From an uncultured Clostridia bacterium (GTDB lineage Bacteria > Bacillota > Clostridia > TANB77 > CAG-508): a stretch of 14,966 bases of DNA. The position numbers were made by a program, and so were the translations under genes. A model generated the notes under the pieces. That model saw only the letters and a program-made list of their open reading frames with translations. It did not search any database and had not been told where the DNA came from. Below are positions 1 through 6,689 of the stretch, one piece after another (the first letter of the stretch is position 1; each line of letters opens with the position of its first letter). The DNA lies in NCBI GenBank assembly GCA_944388645.1, contig CALXJO010000012.1, positions 1 to 14,966 of the forward strand. The letters are read 5' to 3'.

Positions 1-326
1 TATTGTATCCTGTCATTTTCTTGATAGCTTCTATAATTGAATCCTATTCTCTCTAAGAACTCTTTTGCTTTATTAAAATCTTCAACCTCAAACTCAACTT
101 CTTTTGTTCCATCTATTGTATTACTTATAACATCTTTATATGTAAGAGTTGTAACTTTGCTATTTGTTCTTAGTCTAATCCACTTTCCATCCTCTGCTGG
201 TTTTAAATCATATACATATCTTTTTTGATGATATTCACCTTTTTTTATTGCTCCAAGTTCTTCTAACTTATTTATCATTTTCTCTTTATCTATTTCTAAC
301 ACTCTTATTTCGAACTCCGTTTTCAT
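1..326 (-). CDS. CYTH-domain protein (class IV adenylate cyclase/ThTPase-like), 3' end outside window
   Basis: The open frame gives 108 codons without a stop and runs off the left edge. The N-terminus begins MKTEFEIRVLEID, carrying the E-x-E-x-K/R signature (E4, E6, R8) that opens CYTH triphosphate-tunnel proteins. It continues with further tunnel-strand motifs: KRYVYDL, KWIRLRTN, TLTYKD and EVEFEVED, alternating basic and acidic residues as expected for strands lining a polyphosphate-binding barrel. Family members hydrolyse or cyclise triphosphorylated substrates; the substrate here cannot be read from sequence. The ATG is preceded by AAAAGGAG and lies inside lgt: the two genes overlap by 41 nt in different frames, so the Shine-Dalgarno sequence is within lgt codons. 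This suggests translational coupling to lgt. The family call is firm; the specific enzyme activity is open. Confidence 0.85.
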   Translation of the reverse strand, partial: MKTEFEIRVLEIDKEKMINKLEELGAIKKGEYHQKRYVYDLKPAEDGKWIRLRTNSKVTTLTYKDVISNTIDGTKEVEFEVEDFNKAKEFLERIGFNYRSYQENDRIQ

Positions 327-1083
327 TATTTTTCTCTCCTTTTATAAATATTACAAATCCTAGAATTAATAAAGCTATACTAATCCATTGTGATGTAGAA
401 ATTCCAAGGTATATTCCTCTAATCAAGTCTCCTCTAAAGAATTCTAATATAAATCTTATTATACTATATAACATACAATATAGTCCAACTGTTTTATAAG
501 TTCCTATATATTTTTTATAGGTTATAGTTAATATTACAAATATTAATAAATTACAAATGCTCTCTAAAATTTGTGTTGGAAAAAGTGGAATTTCATTTGG
601 TGCAATCAATGAATTATGAAATGTAATAGCTCCAAATCCGTGGTATTCCATTCCATAACAACAACCTGCACAAAGACAGCCAATTCTACCTATTGCATGT
701 ACTAATGGAATAACTGGAACAATAGTTAATAGTAGTGATTTAAATTCTATCTTGAATTGTTTTGCATAAATAAATATTCCTAATATTCCTCCAATAAGTC
801 CTCCATAAAATACAAAACCTCCGCTTAACATTTGAAGTAATGTATCTAAAATATTTTCACTTTGTACTAATAATGGAATATTTGTAAGTATATATAATAA
901 TTTTGCACCAACAACTATTCCTATAATTCCATATAATATCGAATAAAATACATCATCTCTTTTTACTTTATTAAATTTTGAAAAATAGAAAACTGCAATC
1001 ATTGTTCCTATTATGATACCTAAAACTATTATAAATCCATATGTTGCAATTTGTCTTCCAAAAATATTTATATATGGTAGCAT
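286..1083 (-). CDS. lgt: Prolipoprotein diacylglyceryl transferase
   Basis: Lgt transfers a diacylglyceryl group from phosphatidylglycerol to the lipobox cysteine of prolipoproteins at the cytoplasmic membrane. The 265-residue protein is almost all hydrophobic segments. It shows YGGLIGG (93-99) and the family signature H129-A-I-G-R133-I-G, followed in this lineage by a cysteine-rich CLCAGCCYG stretch in place of the usual NFxNGExxG. FPTQILES (168-175) and FFRGD...GISTSQW near the C-terminus are also typical. The short length and Cys-rich loop are features I associate with clostridial Lgt. The ATG has GAAAGGG upstream. It overlaps the downstream CYTH gene by 41 nt. No clear promoter was found in the hairpin-filled upstream region. 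Confidence 0.95.
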   Translation of the reverse strand: MLPYINIFGRQIATYGFIIVLGIIIGTMIAVFYFSKFNKVKRDDVFYSILYGIIGIVVGAKLLYILTNIPLLVQSENILDTLLQMLSGGFVFYGGLIGGILGIFIYAKQFKIEFKSLLLTIVPVIPLVHAIGRIGCLCAGCCYGMEYHGFGAITFHNSLIAPNEIPLFPTQILESICNLLIFVILTITYKKYIGTYKTVGLYCMLYSIIRFILEFFRGDLIRGIYLGISTSQWISIALLILGFVIFIKGEKNNENGVRNKSVRNR

Positions 1084-1112
1084 GTTTTCCCTTTCTATAA
1101 AAGCAAGACTAA

Positions 1113-1144
1113 GATTTTCTAAGTAGCAAAGCTACAAGAAAATC
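1113..1144. repeat. Perfect two-part inverted repeat (hairpin)
   Basis: GATTTTCT (1113-1120) pairs with AGAAAATC (1137-1144), and GTAGC (1123-1127) pairs with GCTAC (1131-1135) around an AAA loop. It lies in the leader of lgt, about 30 nt before the start codon. It has no T-run on either strand, so it is not a standard terminator. Function unknown; it may be an RNA structure or a piece of a small repeat. Confidence 0.7.
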
Positions 1145-1163
1145 TATTTCTTGCATAATTATC

Positions 1164-1207
1164 TTCTAAGGAAACTCACCCATTTCATGGGATGAATTTC
1201 CTAAGAA
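1164..1207. repeat. Imperfect hairpin between lgt and the DUF4190-like gene
   Basis: TTCTAAGGAAA (1164-1174) pairs with TTTCCTAAGAA (1197-1207) with one A-A mismatch; inside it CCCA pairs with TGGG. It sits directly between the perfect hairpin at 1113-1144 and the terminator at 1211-1247. No open frame or T-tract accompanies it. It may be part of a degenerate interspersed repeat. Confidence 0.55.
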
Positions 1208-1210
1208 TAT

Positions 1211-1247
1211 AAAAAAATTAGATAAACAAGATTTAAACTTGTTTACC
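1211..1247 (-). terminator. Rho-independent terminator of the DUF4190-like gene
   Basis: Reading the minus strand, TAAACAAG (1245-1238) and CTTGTTTA (1230-1223) form an 8-bp stem. It is followed by TC, then TAATTTTTTTAT as the U-tract. It begins about 24 nt after the stop codon of the 118-residue membrane protein. Confidence 0.75.
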
Positions 1248-1268
1248 TTTAATATATATTTTTAATTT

Positions 1269-1625
1269 TTAAGCTAAAGAAGCTCCTAATCCAATTATGC
1301 CAACACATGCAACGCAAGCAATAAATACTACTGCACAAAGTGCTGTTCCTATGATTGATAGAACTAAACCTGCAGATGCCATGCTTGATGGATTTTTCTT
1401 TTTAGCATTAACTCCTAATATAATACCTACTATACCAAGTATCAGACCTATCCATGAGTAGCCAATAAAATTAAATAATATAGATATTATACCTAATATT
1501 AAAGAAGCTATAGCCATTCCATTTGATTCATTCCCATTATTAACTACTTCTGCTTGCTTTTCTTCTACTTTTGGTTCTACTACTTCTGGCTCCTTATTTT
1601 CTTCTGGTTTCTTATCTTCTTCCAT
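1269..1625 (-). CDS. Small acidic-tailed membrane protein, DUF4190-like
   Basis: 118 residues. The first ~35 residues are a cytoplasm-type acidic and lysine-rich stretch (MEEDKKPEENKEPEVVEPK...). Two glycine-rich hydrophobic segments follow: about 37-72 (MAIASLILGIISILFNF...GLILGIVGIILG), then the short polar turn AKKKNPSS and a second segment 82-116. A repeated AxxSLxLGIIG pattern with a central NAKKK turn is typical of DUF4190-type proteins, common in Firmicutes and of unknown function. The ATG is preceded by a perfect AAAGGAGG at 8-nt spacing. A consensus promoter lies upstream and a terminator downstream, so it is a single-gene unit. Function not known; family call moderately sure. Confidence 0.8.
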   Translation of the reverse strand: MEEDKKPEENKEPEVVEPKVEEKQAEVVNNGNESNGMAIASLILGIISILFNFIGYSWIGLILGIVGIILGVNAKKKNPSSMASAGLVLSIIGTALCAVVFIACVACVGIIGLGASLA

Positions 1626-1659
1626 TTTTTCATCCTCCTTTATTAGAAATACTAACTTA

Positions 1660-1688
1660 ATTATACATTATGCTATTTTTTATTGCAA
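1660..1688 (-). promoter_or_regulatory. SigA-type promoter of the DUF4190-like gene
   Basis: On the minus strand TTGCAA (1688-1683), a 17-bp spacer and a perfect TATAAT (1665-1660) lie about 35 nt before the start codon. Confidence 0.75.
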
Positions 1689-1731
1689 CTAAAATATATC
1701 ATTTTTATATTTTTGACCATTAAGTCAGTTA

Positions 1732-1783
1732 TAAACCTAAGGAGACTACACACCTTTTATAGTGCATAGCCTCCTTAGGTTTA
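1732..1783 (-). terminator. Long hairpin at the stop codon of the LOG-family gene
   Basis: TAAACCTAAGGAG (1732-1744) is a perfect 13-bp inverted repeat of CTCCTTAGGTTTA (1771-1783), with a partly paired inner part (CTA/TAG and CAC/GTG). On the minus strand it begins at the TAA stop codon of the LOG gene. The U-tract is poor (TATAACTGACTT), so termination is inferred mainly from the strong stem and its position. Confidence 0.65.
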
Positions 1784-2404
1784 AATGTCTTTGTTTTGTG
1801 ACTGTTCCTGTAAAAAGTTCAAGGTCTCTACCAGCTCTGCCTCGCTATTTACCACCCTGAAGAAATCCTCACAAAGGCTTCCTGTAAACCCTTTGTTCAC
1901 AGAATAGTCAATTGCATTGACTACGCTATCAAAATAGCCACAGACATTGCAGATGATGATTTCTTTCTGATGTTCAAAAGACCTCTTTGCTTCAATTGCC
2001 GAGATAAGCTCGTCAATCGTGCCAAGACCACCAGGCAAAAATATCATAACGTCTGCCAGCTGGAAGAGAACTTGTTTTCTCTCAGAGAGAGTGTTAAATG
2101 CAAGTTTTACATCACATTCCAGCTCTTTCAAGTCTTCGGCCCAGCGGTCTAATGTCACTGCAATGATTTTTGTACTGTTTGAAACAGACAGTTCTTCATT
2201 GTAGTCCGAAAGCGGAGCATCCTCTTGTAGTTTTCTCTGAACTTCGTTGTAAATTACGCCCATAAGACCAGTTTTACCTGCCCCAAAGACGTAATTATGA
2301 TGGTTCTCTACAATCCATCTTGCAAGTATTTTTGCAACTTTGCAAGATTCCTCGTAGATTCGGTTCTGAGGCGCCCGTGATGAGCACCCAACAAAAACAT
2401 TCAT
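1781..2404 (-). CDS. LOG-family (TIGR00730-type) Rossmann-fold protein, probable nucleotide phosphoribohydrolase
   Basis: 207 residues. The N-terminus MNVFVGCSSRAP starts the Rossmann fold, and FGAGKTGLMGV follows. The LOG/lysine-decarboxylase-like signature PGGLGTIDELISAIEAKR lies near the middle (PGGxGTxxE). Relatives characterised as LOG release cytokinin-type bases from nucleoside 5'-monophosphates; bacterial members often act as general nucleotide phosphoribohydrolases. The substrate here is unknown. The region is visibly richer in G/C and in CTG/CTC-type codons than every neighbour, which suggests recent acquisition. The ATG has GAAGGTGG upstream at about 4-nt spacing. It carries its own promoter (2472-2500) and a hairpin at its stop, so it behaves as an independent cassette behind the penicillin-binding protein gene. 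Confidence 0.85.
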   Translation of the reverse strand: MNVFVGCSSRAPQNRIYEESCKVAKILARWIVENHHNYVFGAGKTGLMGVIYNEVQRKLQEDAPLSDYNEELSVSNSTKIIAVTLDRWAEDLKELECDVKLAFNTLSERKQVLFQLADVMIFLPGGLGTIDELISAIEAKRSFEHQKEIIICNVCGYFDSVVNAIDYSVNKGFTGSLCEDFFRVVNSEAELVETLNFLQEQSQNKDI

Positions 2405-2447
2405 AATTCCACCTTCTTCACAATTACCGAGAAGTTTTAGCGAACAA

Positions 2448-2464
2448 ATGTGAATTAATCACAT
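2448..2464. promoter_or_regulatory. Palindrome at the LOG-gene transcription start (possible operator)
   Basis: ATGTGA and TCACAT are separated by ATTAA, directly downstream of the -10 box. The TGTGA...TCACA arms resemble Crp/Fnr-family half-sites but with 5 rather than 6 bases between them. No regulator is known; this is a sequence observation. Confidence 0.35.
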
Positions 2465-2471
2465 ATTTAAT

Positions 2472-2500
2472 ATTGTAGCATATTTATGTTAATTTTTCAA
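2472..2500 (-). promoter_or_regulatory. Extended -10 promoter of the LOG gene
   Basis: On minus: TTGAAA (2500-2495), a 17-bp spacer ending TGC, then TACAAT (2477-2472). The TGn gives an extended -10. It starts only about 10 bp after the stop codon of the PBP gene. Confidence 0.75.
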
Positions 2501-2510
2501 TCTTTATATT

Positions 2511-4656
2511 TTAATAATATGCTATAACAGATGTTCCCTCTTTTATTTTTATTCCTGCTTTTGGTAATTGCTCTGTAATTATAGTTGCATCTGCTTCATT
2601 TTCTCTTAACTCTATGTTTAAACCTACTTCTTCTAGAGCTTTTTGAGCTTCTTGTTTTGTCATTCCAACAATATTTGGAACTTCAACTTCTTTCTTTTCT
2701 TCTTCTTGTTCATTATCTTTTTCTATTTCTAAATATGGTAATACTTCACCCAATACCTGAGAGCCAATTGGTGCAGCAACTCCACCTCCTTGATGTCCTC
2801 CCTCTCCTGTTGGATTATAAAGTGTTATTAATATTGCAACCTCTGGATCAGATATTGGTGCTACACCTATAAATGATGTTACATATTTTCCAGTATTTAC
2901 CCCATCTTCTGATGTTCCTGTTTTTCCTCCTATACTGTAACCTTGCACTTGTGCATTTTTACCAGTTCCTTCTGCAACAACACTTTCCATCATGCTAAGC
3001 ATTTTTTTAGATGTTTCTTCTGATATTACTCTATCTTTGGTTTCAGTTTCTATATTGGTTACCTCTCCTGTTTGACTATTTATAATTTGTTTTACTACTC
3101 TTGGCTTAATATATGTTCCTCCATTTGCTATTGTTGAAACCATAGTAATCATTTGTATTGGAGTTACTTCAAATCTTTGACCAAATGCAATTGTTCCGAA
3201 GTTCAACTGGTCCAACTTTGCTTTCATCTAAGAAAATGGAGTTTGCCTCACCTGGTAAATCAATACCTGTTTTACTTAAAAATCCATATTTTCTTAGATA
3301 TTCATAATATTTAGATACTCCTATTTTTTGTCCTAACCCTATAAATACTGGGTTACAAGAATTCATTAATGCCTGTCTTAAAGATTCTGCTCCATGTGGT
3401 CTATAATATCTCCAACATTTCATTCTAACTCCGGCAACTTCTATTGACCCTGTGCAAGTAAATTCTCCTTCTTTATCTGTAGATTCAACTATTCCTTCTT
3501 CCAATGCTGTTGATGCTGTAACAAGCTTAAAAGTTGAACCTGGTTCATAAGTATCAGATATTGCTTTATTTCTCCACATTGATTGAAGTGCATCTGATCT
3601 TTCTGTAGCTGAAAGAGATTCCCAATTTGCTTTTAACTCGTCATCATTAATTGTAAATGGATCATTTAAATTATAGTCTGGGTAACTTGCTAATGCTAAT
3701 ATATCTCCAGTTTTCGGATTCATTATTAATATATTTCCACCATCTGTACAAACATTATCAATACAAGCTTCCTCTAAATATTTTTCTGCAATTCCTTGCA
3801 CAGTTGCATCAATTGTTAAAACCAAATCATTTCCATCTGTTGCAGGCTCATAAGTTTCTGATGAATCTGTAAGCTCTATTCCTTTTGCATCTGTCATTTT
3901 TAATATTTTTCCATTTTCACCTTTTAGCTCTTCATCATACATTGCTTCAATACCCGCTAATCCTTGATTATCACTTCCACAAAATCCTATAATTTGAGAA
4001 GCTAAATTATTATATGGGTAAAATCTCTTTGTATCTTCATCAATATTTATTCCAGAAGTAATATTGTTATCTGTCATCCAAATTCTTAATTGGTTAGTTA
4101 TTTCTTTATCTACCTTTCTTGCAATAGTTTCTATAGCTGTTTTTTTATTTACTTTTTTTAATACAGTATCGTAATCTAATTCAAAAAGTTCGCTTAACTT
4201 CTTTGCCACTTTTTCTTTATTCTCTGCTGAGATATTTAAAGGATTTACTGTTACAGTTTCTACACTACTACTAGTTGCAAGTACAACTTTTCCTGTTGTA
4301 TCATATATAGTTCCTCTTTTTGGACTTATTTTTCTATCTAATGTTTGCTGAAGATAGGCCATTTGCTTTAACATATCACCCTGGTAGAATTGAATCCAAC
4401 CAACTCTAACAATTATTCCCATAAAAATAATACACGCAATTATTAGAGCAATTTTAATTCTTTTCTTTCTAGAAATTTCTCCTTTTTTATTTATCTGATA
4501 CTTGCTAGTTTTAACTTCTTTTTTTAACTTTTTCTCAGCTCTGCTATCATTCCTCTTTTTTCTATGAAGTAAGCTTTTATTCATTTTTTCGTCTCTATTA
4601 TTTTTGCGCTCTTTTTCCTTTAGTTTCTTAATATTTGGAATCTCTTTTCTTATCAT
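2511..4656 (-). pseudogene. Class B penicillin-binding protein with PASTA domain (SpoVD/FtsI-like), split by a single-base frameshift
   Basis: A peptidoglycan transpeptidase of the SpoVD/PBP2x type, read in two overlapping frames. Frame A (4656-3169) has a long basic cytoplasmic tail (1-66), a membrane anchor (~67-85), a PBP-dimer domain starting at KRGTIYD, the active-site motif S374-T-F-K377 and the S433-C-N motif. Frame B (stop at 2511) holds VTPIQM, the K-T-G motif (GGKTGTSEDG) and one PASTA domain starting VPNIVGMT. Removing one base at about 3198 joins them as GPVELGTIAFGQRF, matching the family GPVE-ATxAFGQ block, and gives a 714-residue protein with KTG near 578 and PASTA at 657-714. 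The frame-B ATG at 3227 has no ribosome binding site, so it is not a separate gene. Start: ATG with AAGGTGAT upstream. All catalytic motifs are intact, so a sequencing or assembly error is as likely as a true lesion. SpoVD (cortex) versus vegetative division PBP cannot be settled here. Confidence 0.9.
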
Positions 4657-4715
4657 TATAAATCACCTTAATTTAAGTGTATTCACTATGTATAATATTT
4701 ATTAAAAGCAAAAAT

Positions 4716-4749
4716 AAAAACTGCAACTATTTTTTAGTTTGCAGTTTTT
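4716..4749 (-). terminator. Strong rho-independent terminator between ftsL-like gene and PBP gene
   Basis: Reading minus from the ftsL-like stop codon, AAAAACTGCA plus ACTA pairs with TAGT plus TGCAGTTTTT around an A-rich loop. It is followed by ATTTTTGCTTTT. It would cut the dcw operon before the PBP gene unless read through. Confidence 0.8.
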
Positions 4750-5306
4750 TATTTTATTACTTGTGTTAGTTTTTCCATTATTTTATCAAACCATGTTTGA
4801 CTATCATCTATAACAACTTCTTCTGATGCAGGTTGTACATAGTCTCTTTTCTGTAAGTCTAAATATACTTTTTGGTTATTGTCTAGTTTTTGCATACCAA
4901 GTTGATCTTTGGCAGCTTGTTCTATTGAAGTTAAATTTAAACTATTTTCAATACTAACTTTTAATTGTTCATTTTGTTTTTCTACAGCACTTACTTGTGA
5001 TTTTATTGATTCTTTTTCATTGTATCTTTCATTTATTAGTGAATATCTATAACTTATGGTAAATAGCATAGCAAAAGCTAAGCCTATATATACTACTGGT
5101 TTGTAGTTATATTTTGTTTCTTTTTTAGGTTTATTTACTTGAACTTTTTGCTTTTCTTTTTGTTTGGCTTTATTAAATTTACTTTTGCTCTTTTTGCTTA
5201 ATGTGCTTTTTTTCTTTTTATATGGATTTTTATTTGGTTCATATTCAGGTTGTAATTTCCTAGGGCTTGTCTCATATTGATAACCATATGGTTTGTAACC
5301 TGCCAT
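4749..5306 (-). CDS. ftsL: FtsL/DivIC-type cell-division protein
   Basis: 185 residues, identified mainly by architecture and position between rsmH and a class B PBP. Residues 1-68 are a long basic cytoplasmic tail (many KKxK clusters). Residues 69-86 form one membrane segment (PVVYIGLAFAMLFTISY). Residues 88-124 are heptad-like and polar (NERYNEKESIKSQVSAVEKQNEQLK), as in the extracytoplasmic coiled coil of FtsL. LTSIEQAAKDQLGMQ at 125-139 is the typical FtsL/DivIC end of the coil. FtsL binds DivIC/FtsB and DivIB/FtsQ and helps activate the septal PBP and FtsW. The tail is longer than in B. subtilis FtsL (about 117 residues). Start: ATG with AGAGGTGA upstream; 24 nt behind rsmH, so co-transcribed with it. 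The symbol rests on synteny; DivIC-like would also fit the domains. Confidence 0.8.
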   Translation of the reverse strand: MAGYKPYGYQYETSPRKLQPEYEPNKNPYKKKKSTLSKKSKSKFNKAKQKEKQKVQVNKPKKETKYNYKPVVYIGLAFAMLFTISYRYSLINERYNEKESIKSQVSAVEKQNEQLKVSIENSLNLTSIEQAAKDQLGMQKLDNNQKVYLDLQKRDYVQPASEEVVIDDSQTWFDKIMEKLTQVIK

Positions 5307-5330
5307 AAGTTAAATTCACCTCTTCTCTTT

Positions 5331-6269
5331 TTATTTTTTCTCATGTCTTTCGAATATTCTTAATTTTGCACTTTTAGATCTACTATTTTCTTCTTGTTCT
5401 TCATTACTTGCCTCAATTGGCTTTTTGTTTATAATTTTACCATAAGATTTATAATTACATACACAATATGGTAAATCTTTTGGACACGTGCATTTTCCCT
5501 GTGCTTCTATATACGCATTCTTTACAGCTCTATCTTCTAGAGAGTGAAATGTAATAATGCATAATCTACCATCTTCTTTTAAACATTCAATGGATTTTAA
5601 CACAGTATCATATAAAGGTTTTATCTCATTATTTACTTCTATTCTGATTGCTTGAAATGTTCTCTTAGCTGGATGACCAGAATTTTGTTTTGATTTTGGA
5701 ATAGATTTTTCTATAATTTCTACTAACTCATCAGTAGTCTCTATTTTTTTATTTTCTCTATATTTGCAAATATTCCTTGCTATATTTTTAGAAAATTTTT
5801 CTTCACCATATTCAAAAATTATATCCTTAAGCTGTTCTTCTGAATAGGTATTAACAATATCTTTAGCAGTTAAAGCTTGACTTTGATTCATTCTCATGTC
5901 TAAATCACTTTTTCCTAAATAGCTAAAGCCCCTATTTCTTTCATCTAGCTGATATGATGAAACACCTAAATCTAAAAGTATACCGTCTACTTTATCTATT
6001 CCTAAATTATTTAATATTTCTCTTATTTCATCATGATTTCCATGAACATATTTTACATTATTATATTCTTTTAAGTTCTCTTTAGCTGCTTTTAAAGCAT
6101 CTTCATCTCTGTCTATACCTATTAGCAAACCTTCTTTAGATAAATGTTTTAAAATTCCTTTACTGTGTCCTCCCCCTCCAAGGGTTCCATCTACATATAT
6201 TCCATCAGGTTTAATATTTAGACCCTGTATGCATTCATTTAATAATACTGGAGTATGTTTAAATTCCAA
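5331..6269 (-). CDS. rsmH: 16S rRNA (cytosine1402-N4)-methyltransferase
   Basis: RsmH (MraW) methylates N4 of C1402 in the ribosomal P site using S-adenosylmethionine. Counting from the upstream ATG: SAM-binding motif DGTLGGGGHS (29-38), DLGVSSYQLD (102-111), RGFSY, DMRMN (126-130), and ITFHSLEDRAVK near 241-252. The C-terminal KPIEASNEEQEEN...KLRIFER block is the standard family end. Start choice: the ATG at 6275 sits only about 2 nt from AGAGG, whereas the TTG at 6269 is 8 nt from it and gives the canonical MEFKHTPVLL start, so TTG is preferred here. The gene lies between mraZ and the ftsL-like gene, as in most Firmicutes dcw clusters, but is separated from mraZ by over 400 nt with a possible own promoter. 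Confidence 0.95.
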   Translation of the reverse strand: MEFKHTPVLLNECIQGLNIKPDGIYVDGTLGGGGHSKGILKHLSKEGLLIGIDRDEDALKAAKENLKEYNNVKYVHGNHDEIREILNNLGIDKVDGILLDLGVSSYQLDERNRGFSYLGKSDLDMRMNQSQALTAKDIVNTYSEEQLKDIIFEYGEEKFSKNIARNICKYRENKKIETTDELVEIIEKSIPKSKQNSGHPAKRTFQAIRIEVNNEIKPLYDTVLKSIECLKEDGRLCIITFHSLEDRAVKNAYIEAQGKCTCPKDLPYCVCNYKSYGKIINKKPIEASNEEQEENSRSKSAKLRIFERHEKK

Positions 6270-6299
6270 GTTCATTTCCTCTAATCATTTAATTTTATT

Positions 6300-6336
6300 T
6301 ATATAGCACAATCAGTTGGTATGTAAATACCAACTG
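6300..6336 (-). promoter_or_regulatory. Candidate rsmH promoter with a perfect 10-bp palindrome over the -35 box
   Basis: On minus: TTTACA (6327-6322), a 16-bp spacer ending TGC, then TATATA (6305-6300); the TGn makes an extended -10. CAGTTGGTAT (6313-6322) and ATACCAACTG (6327-6336) are perfect arms around GTAA, and outer GCACA (6306-6310)/TGTGC (6337-6341) extend the symmetry with a 2-base offset. The palindrome is centred on the -35 box, the place for a repressor operator. Alternatively it is an RNA hairpin in read-through transcripts from mraZ; there is no T-run, so not a terminator. Confidence 0.5.
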
Positions 6337-6393
6337 TGTGCAATCTTAATTAAGCTTGTCTTTCGTAATTCTAAATGCATTTGTTTACTCCAT

Positions 6394-6661
6394 CTTTTGT
6401 TATTTTTTAAGTTTTTCTTTTGTAGATATTTTAGCTTTGCTTTTGTAGTTTAAAATTTAATCTTTTGAATTTGGAAAATTCAAAATTGCTTGCAATTATC
6501 TTTTGATAATTTTTATCTTACGTACTTCTTTTGTAGGTTAGTTTTCTTTAGTTAGATACAGTTTAGTTTTTTATTTAATTTATCTTTGGTTATTTTATCT
6601 TTTGTTCACATTTGGCTTTTGTTTTTTTTATTTTTATCTTTTGTATTCTAATATTCTTTTG
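6394..6661. repeat. Quasi-periodic CTTTTG array in the mraZ-rsmH spacer
   Basis: The hexamer CTTTTG occurs ten times, starting at 6394, 6417, 6440, 6462, 6500, 6528, 6599, 6616, 6638 and 6656. Four successive steps are 23, 23, 22 (6394-6462) and 22 (6616-6638), close to two helical turns; others are irregular. Most copies read CTTTTGT, several CTTTTGTAG. On the transcribed minus strand it is CAAAAG. The spacer 6276-6689 has no supportable reading frame; a lysine-rich open stretch on minus lacks a start codon. It could be a decayed tandem repeat or a binding array. Confidence 0.5.
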
Positions 6662-6689
6662 TTTAAGACTATATAAACTTTATAAAAAG

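Noticed and set aside
1113..1162. 15-codon frame on minus (MQEIDFLVALLL...) before lgt
   Set aside because: No convincing ribosome binding site and it coincides with a perfect hairpin, so the sequence is explained by structure.
2585..2872. Leucine-rich open frame on plus opposite the PBP 3' part
   Set aside because: Low-complexity leucine repeat caused by reading A/T-rich PBP codons backward; no ribosome binding site.
2511..3227. PBP C-terminal fragment as a separate gene starting at the ATG at 3227
   Set aside because: No ribosome binding site, and the fragment is exactly the missing transpeptidase KTG part plus PASTA domain; treated as a frameshifted single gene.
6588..6665. Lysine-rich open stretch of about 27 codons on minus downstream of mraZ
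   Set aside because: No start codon or ribosome binding site; composition follows from the CAAAAG repeats.
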